DNA from: Halieaceae bacterium UBA3479
Lineage (GTDB): Bacteria > Pseudomonadota > Gammaproteobacteria > Pseudomonadales > Halieaceae
Assembly (NCBI GenBank): GCA_002377985.1
Contig: DFQW01000199.1
Location: forward strand, 1 to 6,690
DNA: 6,690 bases
Direction of reading: 5' to 3'
The translations under genes and the position numbers were made by a program. Below are positions 1-6,338 of the stretch, piece by piece. The first letter of the stretch is position 1. The number at the start of each line of letters is the position of its first letter. The notes beneath the pieces were generated by a model that made no database searches, was not told where the DNA came from, and was given only the letters and a program-made list of their open reading frames with translations.

Positions 1-483
1 ACCGCATTTGAGATACGCTTCGACAAAGTAGACCTGTTATCGGGATTGATCGAGACGTATAAGAAAGACCCTACACTCAGGTCAGCCTATGAAAAAAAGC
101 AGGCCGTCATTGAGGCGACAAAGGATGCAATGGTTACGCCGGGTCAGATGCCCGCAATTTTGGATTCCACGAGAGTTGAACTCGAAGGCCTAGCGCATCA
201 ATTAGCGGAAGGTCAGTTTGCCGATGGCGGATGGCTTGCTAGCGATGCCTTTAGTCTCGCTGATGTTCAATGGGGTGCGGTCTTATATCGCCTGCAGTGG
301 TTGGGGCTTCAACCGCTGTTGTGGGAGAACGACTCCATCATTTCGGCTTACGCCGAAAAGCTTTTTGCCAAAGCGTCATTTCAAACCGGGGTTGTTCAGT
401 GGTCGAAAGTAGGTCGTAAGGTCATCCTGCCGACCATTCGCTACAAGTTGCTGAAGGCCCTGGGACTCAAGCGAGACACTTAA
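1..483 (+). CDS. Glutathione S-transferase-like protein, C-terminal part (truncated by window edge)
   Basis: The reading frame is open from base 1 (Thr-Ala-Phe-Glu-Ile...) to the TAA at 481-483, so the gene starts to the left of the window. The TTG at 46 is an internal codon, not the likely start. The visible 160 residues look like the all-helical C-terminal domain of the glutathione S-transferase fold. The best marker is the stretch DAFSLADVQWG around 244-276, with the N-capping box Ser-x-x-Asp (SLAD, 253-264) that most GSTs have in this helix. The N-terminal thioredoxin-like domain, which binds glutathione and carries the catalytic Ser/Cys/Tyr, is not visible, so substrate and subclass cannot be assigned. 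The tail ends in a basic helix rich in Lys, Arg and Leu. The gene converges on the catabolic operon and is separated from it by a terminator. There is no sign that it belongs to the tyrosine pathway, although a second GST-fold protein (MaiA) lies in the operon. Confidence 0.75.
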   Translation, partial: TAFEIRFDKVDLLSGLIETYKKDPTLRSAYEKKQAVIEATKDAMVTPGQMPAILDSTRVELEGLAHQLAEGQFADGGWLASDAFSLADVQWGAVLYRLQWLGLQPLLWENDSIISAYAEKLFAKASFQTGVVQWSKVGRKVILPTIRYKLLKALGLKRDT

Positions 484-614
484 GATCAGTTGGCGCAAAG
501 ACAGCCGCGCGCTTCAAGCCTCGTCAACGTATCTGTCGCTAACATGACTTGGATATCGAGTGCTTAGTTGACGTAGATTTAACAACTTACTGCGGTGCAC
601 ATCTATTGCATTCA

Positions 615-630
615 TCGCTTGAGTAAGCGA
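615..630. other. Perfect 6-bp hairpin in convergent intergenic region
   Basis: TCGCTT and AAGCGA form a perfect 6-bp stem around a GAGT loop. No T-tract follows on either strand, so this is not a canonical intrinsic terminator. It lies between the two convergent genes, about 20 nt from the terminator at 651-685, and could be a processing or stabilising element at the 3' end of the operon transcript. The rest of 484-650 shows no gene or convincing promoter. Confidence 0.3.
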
Positions 631-650
631 GTTGCGCCTATCCAAGCTAT

Positions 651-685
651 AGACACGGGGAGTGTGTTACACGGTGTCTTTTTTT
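651..685 (+). terminator. Rho-independent terminator of the rightward GST-like gene
   Basis: AGACAC (651-656) pairs with GTGTCT (674-679), and an inner GTGT (662-665) pairs with ACAC (669-672). A run of seven T follows at 679-685. The T-tract is on the plus strand, so the element terminates transcription coming from the GST-like gene, about 170 nt downstream of its stop. The T-run overlaps the TAA stop of the convergent hydroxylase gene. On the minus strand the hairpin has no U-tract after it, so termination of the operon by this same hairpin would be weaker or Rho-dependent. Confidence 0.65.
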
Positions 686-2399
686 AGTGGTCGAGGACCC
701 TCCGGATCATCTCTGCAGACTCCGGAGAGCGGGCGACGATATCGCGTAGCTGCTCGTGTAATGAAGCCTTCAGGCAGGGTGCGGCAACATTGAGCAACTC
801 TGAGCGAATGAGCCAGTCGTTGGGATACAGGCTAAGTATGTTTACAATCTCAGGGGCAAGCTCGGCGACGTCGACAGGTTTCGCCCGGGTGTTTAAGTCG
901 GCAACGGCGCTATAGGCCTTCATCAGATTTTCGTCATGGCTGAGGTTTGTTGCAGTGGCACTCGGAGTAGGCCGGAAGAGCTGGCGTTTCTCTCTATCAG
1001 CCACTCCGCCGAACACAGAGGTAATGGTGGAGCCTACCGCGAGATCATAGACGCCCCAGTCGGGTGAAAACAGGACCCGTCCGTCTAGATCATTCACCGA
1101 GCAGTCTTCGAAGGAGAGCAGGAGGTTGCGGTGATTGTGGCGAAGGATTTCCCTGAGTATTCCGCGAACGGTAATACCGGAAAGGTACTCGAGCTCGACC
1201 GTTTCACCGACGCGGATACCGTGGGTTTTGAGTTCATCCACCGAGTATTCCGATAGACACCGGTGGAAGTCCTTGAGACGACCCACTGGCGATCCGAAAC
1301 CTTGAGCGTGGGCGTCGACACCGTGCTCGGAAAGCTCCTTATCCTTGTACGCGAGCTGCGTAGGTCCTTCCGTTAGTATGTAGGTAGCGTTGCCGACGAC
1401 GTCACAGAGTACCTCGCTAAAGCGGCCACTTACCTGTAAACCCGAGTCGTAAACCGCCGTACAGACACTCTCGGCCTCGATGGCTTTTTGCACCGATTCC
1501 GCACCTCCTTTCACAAAGCACATGGAGGCCGCGAACTCCTCAAGAACCTGCGTCAGGTGTTTGCAGCTCTTGGTGACAAACAGTTGCGGTTGCTCAGTGG
1601 TGATATCGTACGGTGTGTTAACGGCATTAACGGTTAAGGGTATCTTTCGAACACGGAGGTCGTCCACGCACCGCTGGCTCTCGCCGAGTGACGACAGAAG
1701 ACCTGCACCGAAGATCTTGTAGTCTTCCATGGACCCGACCAGTCCGTACTCGACTGTCCACCAGTGAAGCCGGGTTAATAGGGCGGCTTCAGAGGGCGTG
1801 TCATCGCGCTCACGCAGCCCCTTCAGAGTCTCTTCCGCGTCAGCAATGTCCTCGTCTTTACTCTCAGGGCATGCCTTGAGAATGGACAGCTGGCGTATGA
1901 CCTCGTATTGCTCCAAGTCCGCTTTGGTTGAAATGGCTTTCATACCCACTTCACCGAAACGCTGAAGAAATTCAGCGTAATCGATATCTACAATAAACGG
2001 CGCGTGCCCTGCAGACTCATGCACGATATCGGGGGCCGGTGTATACAAAAGACGATCAGCGCTACGCATGTCCAGAGCGATGACCAGAATCTTGAGTGCT
2101 TGAAACTCCATGAAAATGGCGGGGGGTATGAAGCCGTCTACGACCACAGCACGCCAATCCAAATCGCGAAGGCAGTCGTTCATTTCCTCAATAGAGGGTA
2201 TGTGGTCGAGGGATATACCGGTCTTGGCCAGCCCTTCCAAATACACGGGGTGCGCACTTTCGGCTAACTGATTGGTGAGCTCCGACATGATGAAACGCCA
2301 GGCAGCCTGATCTTGAGGTGTGTATTGCTGGTAGTTCTGTTGCTTCACGAACGGGCGGAGGTGTTCCGGCAGGCTGTCAATCAACGCTTCCTGTGTCAC
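684..2399 (-). CDS. phhA: Long-form aromatic amino acid hydroxylase (phenylalanine 4-monooxygenase type)
   Basis: This is an iron- and tetrahydropterin-dependent hydroxylase, probably phenylalanine to tyrosine, feeding the tyrosine degradation operon of which it is the last gene. With the GTG at 2399 the protein has 571 residues. Family marks, in order: YTPAPD (119-124); the iron-binding HESAGH (His127, His132), matching HELLGH of animal enzymes; TVEYG with the third ligand Glu217; and GAGLLSSLGE (231-240). His132 and Glu217 are 85 residues apart, against about 40 in animal and short bacterial enzymes, so a charged, helix-like insertion of about 45 residues lies between them. After about residue 275 some 300 residues have no domain I recognise. 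The common short bacterial PhhA is about 260-300 aa; long forms of this kind are known from Bacillus and Bacteroidetes. Start: the frame stays open to a GTG at 2489, but that would overlap maiA by 89 nt. The GTG at 2399 lies one base after the maiA stop and puts the LPEHLRPFV segment near the N-terminus, as I recall for long homologues. TTG at 2384 is another option. Phe versus Tyr/Trp specificity cannot be read here. Confidence 0.88.
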   Translation of the reverse strand: MTQEALIDSLPEHLRPFVKQQNYQQYTPQDQAAWRFIMSELTNQLAESAHPVYLEGLAKTGISLDHIPSIEEMNDCLRDLDWRAVVVDGFIPPAIFMEFQALKILVIALDMRSADRLLYTPAPDIVHESAGHAPFIVDIDYAEFLQRFGEVGMKAISTKADLEQYEVIRQLSILKACPESKDEDIADAEETLKGLRERDDTPSEAALLTRLHWWTVEYGLVGSMEDYKIFGAGLLSSLGESQRCVDDLRVRKIPLTVNAVNTPYDITTEQPQLFVTKSCKHLTQVLEEFAASMCFVKGGAESVQKAIEAESVCTAVYDSGLQVSGRFSEVLCDVVGNATYILTEGPTQLAYKDKELSEHGVDAHAQGFGSPVGRLKDFHRCLSEYSVDELKTHGIRVGETVELEYLSGITVRGILREILRHNHRNLLLSFEDCSVNDLDGRVLFSPDWGVYDLAVGSTITSVFGGVADREKRQLFRPTPSATATNLSHDENLMKAYSAVADLNTRAKPVDVAELAPEIVNILSLYPNDWLIRSELLNVAAPCLKASLHEQLRDIVARSPESAEMIRRVLDH

Positions 2400-2400
2400 G

Positions 2401-3090
2401 TTACTGCCCGTCCCGCTGGAGTTTTGACTGCGGTTCAGTTGCGCGAGCAACGCCTTCCGGGGAATCGGGTTGCTGTTCCGGTGCCGCACTCTGGAAGGCC
2501 TCGAGTGTCAGGCAATGCGTATTGATGGCGGTTAACGTGGGGTAGGGTCCGAGGTCGATGCCAAACCGATTGGCATTGTAGAGCTGGGGGATCAGGCAGA
2601 CATCGGCTAACGATACCGAGTCTCCCATGCAAAATGAGCCTTGCGTTGAGGCGGCGAGTGTCTCGAGCGCCTCAAAACCACGAGACATCCATTGGTGGTA
2701 CCAGCCCAAAACGGCGTCCTGATCTGCACCAAATTCGGTTTTTAGATAATTGGTGACCGACAGATTGCAGATCGGGTGAATATCGCAAGCGATGACATTG
2801 ACGAACGCGCGCACTCTGGCGCGAGCCAGCGCATCAGCCGGTAATAAAGCAGGGTTCGGGTATTTCTCCTCGAGCCACTCAAGAACAGCAACGGATTGAC
2901 TCAGTACGTCTTGGGAGTCGAGCTGCAGTGCGGGAACCAGCCCAATGGGGTTTAAGGATCGGTAGTGATCTTCTGTTTGCTCAGATTTAAGAAGGTTGAC
3001 TGCGACATAGTCGTAGTCGAGCCCTTTGAGTGCTAACGCAATTCTGAGCCGATAAGCCGCCGATGATCTGAAGTAGGAGTAAAGCCGCAT
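2401..3090 (-). CDS. maiA: Maleylacetoacetate isomerase (zeta-class GST)
   Basis: This enzyme isomerises maleylacetoacetate to fumarylacetoacetate with glutathione as cofactor, the penultimate step of tyrosine degradation, in the cytoplasm. The 229-residue protein has an N-terminal thioredoxin-like domain with the zeta-class signature YFRSSAAYRLRIAL (6-19). Ser9 and Ser10 are in place, but the Cys of the usual Ser-Ser-Cys motif is Ala11. NPIGLVPAL (47-55) carries the cis-proline, and SQSVAVLEWLEE (64-75) the glutathione gamma-glutamyl contact region. The helical C-terminal domain has DIHPICNLSVTNYL (103-116), typical of this isomerase, and SLADVCLIPQLYNANRF (160-176). Homologues usually end near the PEQQPDSP segment; here about 18 extra polar residues follow. 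The ATG at 3090 lies 3 nt after the fahA stop without a clear Shine-Dalgarno sequence, so translational coupling is likely. The stop at 2401-2403 is followed after one base by the hydroxylase GTG. Confidence 0.93.
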   Translation of the reverse strand: MRLYSYFRSSAAYRLRIALALKGLDYDYVAVNLLKSEQTEDHYRSLNPIGLVPALQLDSQDVLSQSVAVLEWLEEKYPNPALLPADALARARVRAFVNVIACDIHPICNLSVTNYLKTEFGADQDAVLGWYHQWMSRGFEALETLAASTQGSFCMGDSVSLADVCLIPQLYNANRFGIDLGPYPTLTAINTHCLTLEAFQSAAPEQQPDSPEGVARATEPQSKLQRDGQ

Positions 3091-3093
3091 GTA

Positions 3094-4086
3094 TCAGTCA
3101 GTCGGTGGCGAGTATTGCACGATGCGCTGGTCGATTTTTCCGAAAACCGACTGGCCTTCACGATCGAGCATCTCGATTTCGACGCGGTCACCAAATGACA
3201 TGAACGGGGTTTTTGGCGCTCCCTCGGCAATCGTCTCAAGGCAGCGGACTTCAGCGAGGCAACAGGAGCCGTGCTTGCTGCCGACGTTGGAGACCGTACC
3301 TGACCCGACAACGGTACCTGTCATGAGGTCGCGCGATTTCGCGCAGTGAGCAATCAACGTACAAAAGTCGAAGGTCATGTCCACGCCCGCATTTGGCGCG
3401 CCCACTAAGGTGCCGTTCAGGGTGGCGCGTAACGGTAAATGCACTTTTGCTCCATCCCAGGCATCGCCCAACTCATCGGGTGTGACGACGACTGGGCTGA
3501 AACTTGTCCAGGGCTTCGACTGGTAAAAACCGAACTGCTTGGCAAGCTCCCCGGGAATCAGGTTGCGCAATGAGACGTCATTGACGAGCCCGATGAGTTT
3601 AATGTGTCTGGATGCCTGCTCAGGTGAAATGCCAGCCGGCACATCGTCAGTAATGACAATGACTTCTGCTTCGAAGTCGATTCCCCATGCTTCTTGCTCC
3701 ACCAGAACGTCATCGGTTGGACCCAGAAACGCATCCGAAGCACCCATGTAAACGAGTGGGTCGGTCCAAAATGATTCGGGTAGATCAGCGCCGCGCGCCT
3801 TTCTTACGAGCTCGACATGTGTGACATAGGCACTACCGTCGGCCCAATGATAGGCCCTTGGTAAAGCGGCATCACACTGTGTGACATCAAACGCAAAGCT
3901 GTCGGCAACGGCCCCTGCGTTGAGTTTGTCGTAGAGTTTTACGAGTTCCGACGATGCCGTGTTCCAGTCGTCGAGAGCGGCCTGCATTGTTGCCGCAATG
4001 GGTGTTGCGCCGACAGCACGAGTCAGGTCTTTTGACACAACGACTAAACGCCCGTCTCGTCCCGATTTTAAGCTCGCCAGTTTCAT
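3094..4086 (-). CDS. fahA: Fumarylacetoacetase (FAH family hydrolase)
   Basis: It hydrolyses fumarylacetoacetate to fumarate and acetoacetate, the last step of homogentisate breakdown, and needs a divalent metal. The protein has 330 residues, the size of the shorter bacterial fumarylacetoacetases. The N-terminus MKLASLKSGRDGRLVVVS is characteristic of that group. Probable metal and active-site residues: Asp118 (YMGASDAF), Glu139 and Glu141 (DFEAEV), Asp170 (LVNDVS), Lys191 (QSKPWTSFSP), and GSGTVSN (261-267) near the end of the barrel. These match by position Asp126, Glu199, Glu201, Asp233 and Lys253 of the mouse enzyme; this alignment was made by eye. Start: the frame is open to 4158, but the ATG at 4086 gives the family N-terminus, is preceded by GGAGA four bases upstream, and overlaps the VOC stop as ATGA (4-nt overlap). 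A related acylpyruvate or 2-keto-4-pentenoate hydrolase is the alternative by fold, but context makes fumarylacetoacetase much more likely. Confidence 0.93.
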   Translation of the reverse strand: MKLASLKSGRDGRLVVVSKDLTRAVGATPIAATMQAALDDWNTASSELVKLYDKLNAGAVADSFAFDVTQCDAALPRAYHWADGSAYVTHVELVRKARGADLPESFWTDPLVYMGASDAFLGPTDDVLVEQEAWGIDFEAEVIVITDDVPAGISPEQASRHIKLIGLVNDVSLRNLIPGELAKQFGFYQSKPWTSFSPVVVTPDELGDAWDGAKVHLPLRATLNGTLVGAPNAGVDMTFDFCTLIAHCAKSRDLMTGTVVGSGTVSNVGSKHGSCCLAEVRCLETIAEGAPKTPFMSFGDRVEIEMLDREGQSVFGKIDQRIVQYSPPTD

Positions 4087-4628
4087 ACAGTCTCCGGGTT
4101 GAATTCTTTTTTGTGAAGCCAGGCAGCATGCCGCGGTGCTTGGCGGGTTTGATGCCACTCATCGAGCATGTCGGGGGCCACCCGGCGAAGCTCCGCCATC
4201 TCTTCAGGTGTTTGTGTGTTCACCGCCAGTTCGAGGCGGTGGCCATTGGGATCCCGGAAATAGATCGATTGAAAAATGCCGTGATTGGTTGGCCCCAAGA
4301 CCTCGACGCCCTCGGCCTCGATATTGGCTTTTGCGCTCATGAGTTGATCAAAGCTCTCGACTTCGAAGGCAATGTGCTGCACCCAGTCTGGGGTGTTGGG
4401 ATCAACCCCCATTTGAGGCGAATTGGGCAACTCGAAAAACGCCAATACATTCCCCATGCCAGCATCTAGAAACACGTGCATGTACGGGTCGGGCGCTTTT
4501 GTCGAGGGCACTTCGTTCTCAGCAATGGCTAATTGAAAATCCATGCCGAGCACGCGTTGATAAAACTCGACCGTCTCTTTGGCGTCGTTGCAGCGATAGG
4601 CGACATGGTGGATTCGCTTAATGTCCAT
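4083..4628 (-). CDS. VOC-superfamily metalloenzyme between hppD and fahA (glyoxalase/extradiol dioxygenase fold)
   Basis: This is a 181-residue protein of the vicinal oxygen chelate superfamily, which includes glyoxalase I, type I extradiol dioxygenases and HPPD itself. Two beta-alpha-beta-beta-beta modules are visible: residues 5-67 (IHHVAYRCNDAKETVEFY... VLAFFEL) and 82-137 (WVQHIAFEV... DPNGHRLELAV). Candidate metal ligands His8, Glu66, His85 and Glu133 have spacings of 58, 19 and 48, close to those of E. coli glyoxalase I (His5, Glu56, His74, Glu122). The metal site therefore looks intact. About 45 polar residues follow the second module and end in a basic HAAWLHKKEF-type tail. The exact substrate is not known to me. 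It sits in the operon where homogentisate dioxygenase is usually encoded, 20 nt after hppD and overlapping fahA by 4 nt, so a role in the same pathway is very likely; ring cleavage is only a hypothesis. Start: ATG 4628, with AGAAGGGA six bases upstream. The GTG at 4652 would overlap the hppD stop and has no better ribosome site. Confidence 0.85.
   Translation of the reverse strand: MDIKRIHHVAYRCNDAKETVEFYQRVLGMDFQLAIAENEVPSTKAPDPYMHVFLDAGMGNVLAFFELPNSPQMGVDPNTPDWVQHIAFEVESFDQLMSAKANIEAEGVEVLGPTNHGIFQSIYFRDPNGHRLELAVNTQTPEEMAELRRVAPDMLDEWHQTRQAPRHAAWLHKKEFNPETV
4091..4095 (-). promoter_or_regulatory. Ribosome binding site of fahA
   Basis: GGAGA on the minus strand, four bases before the ATG at 4086 and inside the end of the VOC gene. 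It decides the fahA start in favour of 4086 over the upstream in-frame codon at 4158. Confidence 0.7.
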
Positions 4629-4634
4629 AGTGGG

Positions 4635-4642
4635 TCCCTTCT
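4635..4642 (-). promoter_or_regulatory. Ribosome binding site of the VOC gene
   Basis: AGAAGGGA on the minus strand, six bases before the ATG at 4628, in the 20-nt gap after the hppD stop. It supports the ATG over the GTG at 4652. Confidence 0.65.
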
Positions 4643-4648
4643 GTTGCG

Positions 4649-5725
4649 TCACTGCCCGGCGTTCAACGCGCCGCGGCGCATTTGGTCGCGCTCCATCGAC
4701 TCGAACAGGGCCTGGAAATTACCCTCGCCAAAGCCCTCGTCCTCTTTGCGCTGTATAAACTCAAAAAAGATAGGGCCAATCAGGGTCTCAGAGAAAATCT
4801 GCAGGAGTAAGCGCGGCTCACCATCGCTGGTCGTGCCATCCAATAAGATGCCGCGAGACTGTAGCGCGTCTACCGGCTCGCCATGGCCGGGTAGGCGTTC
4901 CTCGAGCATTTCATAGTAGGTTTCTGGGGGCGCCGTCATAAACGGGACGCCCTGTGCTTTCAGCTTGTCCCAGCAGTCAAAGAGGTCGTCGCAGGCGAAG
5001 GCAATATGCTGAATGCCCTCACCGTTGTATTTGATCAGATACTCCTCAATCTGGCCGCCCGTACCACCTTCTTCATTCAGTGGGATACGAATTTTGCCAT
5101 CGGGTGCGGTAAGGGCCTTTGATTTTAACCCTGTGTATTCGCCTTTTATGTCGAAGTAACGGATCTCCCGAAAGTTAAACAGGCGTTCATAGAAATTAGC
5201 CCAGTAATCCATCCGACCCCGGTAGACGTTGTGTGTGAGGTGATCGATGACGTTAAAGCCACAGCCCTTGGGGTATGGATCGATGCCAGGCAAGTATTCA
5301 AAGTCGATGTCGTAAATTGAAGCGCCCGCTTCATAGCGATCAATGAGATACAGCAATGCGCCGCCAATGCCTTTGATGGCGGGTAGTTTCAGCTCCATGG
5401 GACCTGTTTGGACATCAACGGGTTGAGCCCCTAGCTCCAATGCACGGCTATAGGCCGTCTTCGCATCCTGCACTCGAAACGCCATGCCGCAGGCTGACGG
5501 GCCATGCTCCATGGCGTAGAAGTAGGCGGGCGAATCCTGCTCGTAATTGATAATGAAATTGATGTCACCCTGACGCCATAGTGCGACATCTTTCGATCGA
5601 TGATTCGCGACATGCGTGAACCCCATCATCGCAAACACGGGCTCTATTAACCCTGGCTGTGTCGCTGAGTACTCGACGAATTCAAACCCGTCCAGCCCCA
5701 TGGGGTTTTCGAATAGGTCAGCCAC
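4649..5725 (-). CDS. hppD: 4-hydroxyphenylpyruvate dioxygenase
   Basis: An Fe(II) dioxygenase that converts 4-hydroxyphenylpyruvate to homogentisate with decarboxylation and side-chain migration; cytoplasmic; first gene of the operon. The protein has 358 residues, normal for bacterial HPPD. It begins [19 protein letters not shown], the classic N-terminus. Iron ligands are His162 ([11 protein letters not shown]), His240 (GIQHIAF) and Glu322 (IFFEFIQRK), nearly identical in numbering to the Pseudomonas enzyme (161, 240, 322). The C-terminal [13 protein letters not shown] (331-343), which closes the active site in this family, is present. Start: a GTG at 5734 is possible, but the GTG at 5725 has a strong AGAGGTGG five bases upstream and gives the family N-terminus, so I use 5725. 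The operon reads on into the VOC gene after 20 nt. The divergent Lrp/AsnC gene begins 141 nt away and is the obvious candidate regulator. Confidence 0.96.
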   Translation of the reverse strand: MADLFENPMGLDGFEFVEYSATQPGLIEPVFAMMGFTHVANHRSKDVALWRQGDINFIINYEQDSPAYFYAMEHGPSACGMAFRVQDAKTAYSRALELGAQPVDVQTGPMELKLPAIKGIGGALLYLIDRYEAGASIYDIDFEYLPGIDPYPKGCGFNVIDHLTHNVYRGRMDYWANFYERLFNFREIRYFDIKGEYTGLKSKALTAPDGKIRIPLNEEGGTGGQIEEYLIKYNGEGIQHIAFACDDLFDCWDKLKAQGVPFMTAPPETYYEMLEERLPGHGEPVDALQSRGILLDGTTSDGEPRLLLQIFSETLIGPIFFEFIQRKEDEGFGEGNFQALFESMERDQMRRGALNAGQ

Positions 5726-5730
5726 CTTTT

Positions 5731-5738
5731 CCACCTCT
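5731..5738 (-). promoter_or_regulatory. Ribosome binding site of hppD
   Basis: AGAGGTGG on the minus strand, five bases before the GTG at 5725. The alternative GTG at 5734 falls within this element, so the site decides the start. Confidence 0.7.
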
Positions 5739-5812
5739 TGCTAATCGATAACGTAAGCACGAGGTTACAAAAAGGACCTAGAAGAAACTCACCTAATTGA
5801 TTGGGAAAAGCG

Positions 5813-5842
5813 TTAAAAAAGGATAATCTCGTCTTTTATAAG
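5813..5842 (+). promoter_or_regulatory. Possible sigma70-type promoter of the Lrp/AsnC gene
   Basis: TTAAAA (5813-5818) and TATAAG (5837-5842) are separated by 18 bp; the -10 matches TATAAT at five of six positions, the -35 at four of six. Transcription would start near 5849, shortly before the ATG at 5867. The region is AT-rich, so chance matches are likely. A second TATAAGG copy lies at 5846-5852. I found no convincing promoter for hppD on the other strand of 5726-5866. Confidence 0.3.
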
Positions 5843-5860
5843 GCCTATAAGGGAGATTAT
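5823..5860. promoter_or_regulatory. Inverted repeat, candidate operator of the Lrp/AsnC regulator
   Basis: ATAATCTC (5823-5830) and GAGATTAT (5853-5860) form a perfect 8-bp inverted repeat with a 22-bp spacer, arm centres 30 bp apart, or about three helical turns. The spacer holds two TATAAGG direct repeats (5837-5843, 5846-5852). The arms bracket the possible -10 box of the regulator gene and lie upstream of hppD on the other strand. Lrp/AsnC proteins commonly bind AT-rich inverted repeats in such divergent regions, often for autoregulation. The assignment to this regulator is inference; an RNA hairpin is less likely because the loop is long. Confidence 0.45.
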
Positions 5861-5866
5861 TGCTCT

Positions 5867-6328
5867 ATGGAGCTTGATAAACAGGAGAAAAGCATCATCA
5901 GGGTTCTGCAAGCCCAGGGTCGCATTTCCAATGTCGATTTGGCGGAGCACATTGGGACCTCGGAGTCTCCATGTTACCGACGGGTGAAGGCGCTTGAAGA
6001 GGCTGGAGTCATTACGGGTTATGGCGCAAAGGTCGATCGACGTAAGTTAGGGCTGCAGGTGACAGCCTTTATTTTGATAACGATGGACAGTCAGGACGAT
6101 GAGACGCTGCAAGAGTTTTTTGATGCTGTAGAGACAGAGGAGTTTATTGTTGAGTGCCACGCGATGGCGGGCGCCCATGATTATCTGTTGAAGGCGGTTG
6201 CGAAAAGCATGGATCACTTTTCCGATCTCGTCATGAAGCGAATTCTTAAGATTCCGGGTGTTAAGAATGTGGAGTCGAATTTCAGTTTAAAGGTGCTCAA
6301 AGAGGGTGCACCGATTCCCGCTGAGTAA
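5867..6328 (+). CDS. Lrp/AsnC family transcriptional regulator
   Basis: A DNA-binding regulator of the feast/famine family, probably sensing an amino acid or pathway intermediate and controlling the divergent hppD operon. The 153-residue length is standard. The N-terminal winged helix-turn-helix covers about residues 2-50: LDKQEKSIIRVLQAQGRIS, then LAEHIGTSESPCYRRVKAL as turn and recognition helix, then EEAGVITGYGAKVD. The C-terminal ligand-binding and oligomerisation (RAM) domain covers about residues 65-145, with the effector-loop motif AGAHDYLLKA (101-110) and IPGVKNVESNFSLK (129-142). Start: the frame is open to a TTG at 5801, but the ATG at 5867 gives the usual MELDKQEK-type N-terminus. 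GGGAG at 5851-5855 lies 11 bases upstream, rather far, so translation may be modest. Divergent orientation, next to hppD, matches the arrangement of Lrp-type regulators beside tyrosine catabolic genes in other proteobacteria. The ligand is unknown; tyrosine, phenylalanine or hydroxyphenylpyruvate are guesses. Confidence 0.93.
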   Translation: MELDKQEKSIIRVLQAQGRISNVDLAEHIGTSESPCYRRVKALEEAGVITGYGAKVDRRKLGLQVTAFILITMDSQDDETLQEFFDAVETEEFIVECHAMAGAHDYLLKAVAKSMDHFSDLVMKRILKIPGVKNVESNFSLKVLKEGAPIPAE

Positions 6329-6338
6329 CACTCGGAGG

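Noticed and set aside
568..596. Promoter-like TTGACG on the plus strand between the convergent genes
   Set aside because: No -10-like hexamer occurs 16-18 bp downstream, and no rightward gene follows before the terminator.
4087..4158. N-terminal extension of fahA
   Set aside because: The 24 extra residues overlap the VOC gene and do not resemble the family. The ATG at 4086 has a ribosome site and the family N-terminus.
3954..4469. A 171-codon open frame on the plus strand
   Set aside because: It lies antisense to the fahA start and the VOC gene, which have clear family motifs. The predicted protein has no recognisable motif and is rich in Arg, Cys and Pro, as expected for a shadow frame.
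4533..4916. A 127-codon open frame on the plus strand
   Set aside because: It is antisense to the end of hppD and the start of the VOC gene, without motif or ribosome site of its own.
5801..5866. N-terminal extension of the Lrp/AsnC regulator from a TTG
   Set aside because: The 22 extra residues do not belong to the family, and they would be encoded by the AT-rich control region with the inverted repeat. The ATG at 5867 gives the standard N-terminus.
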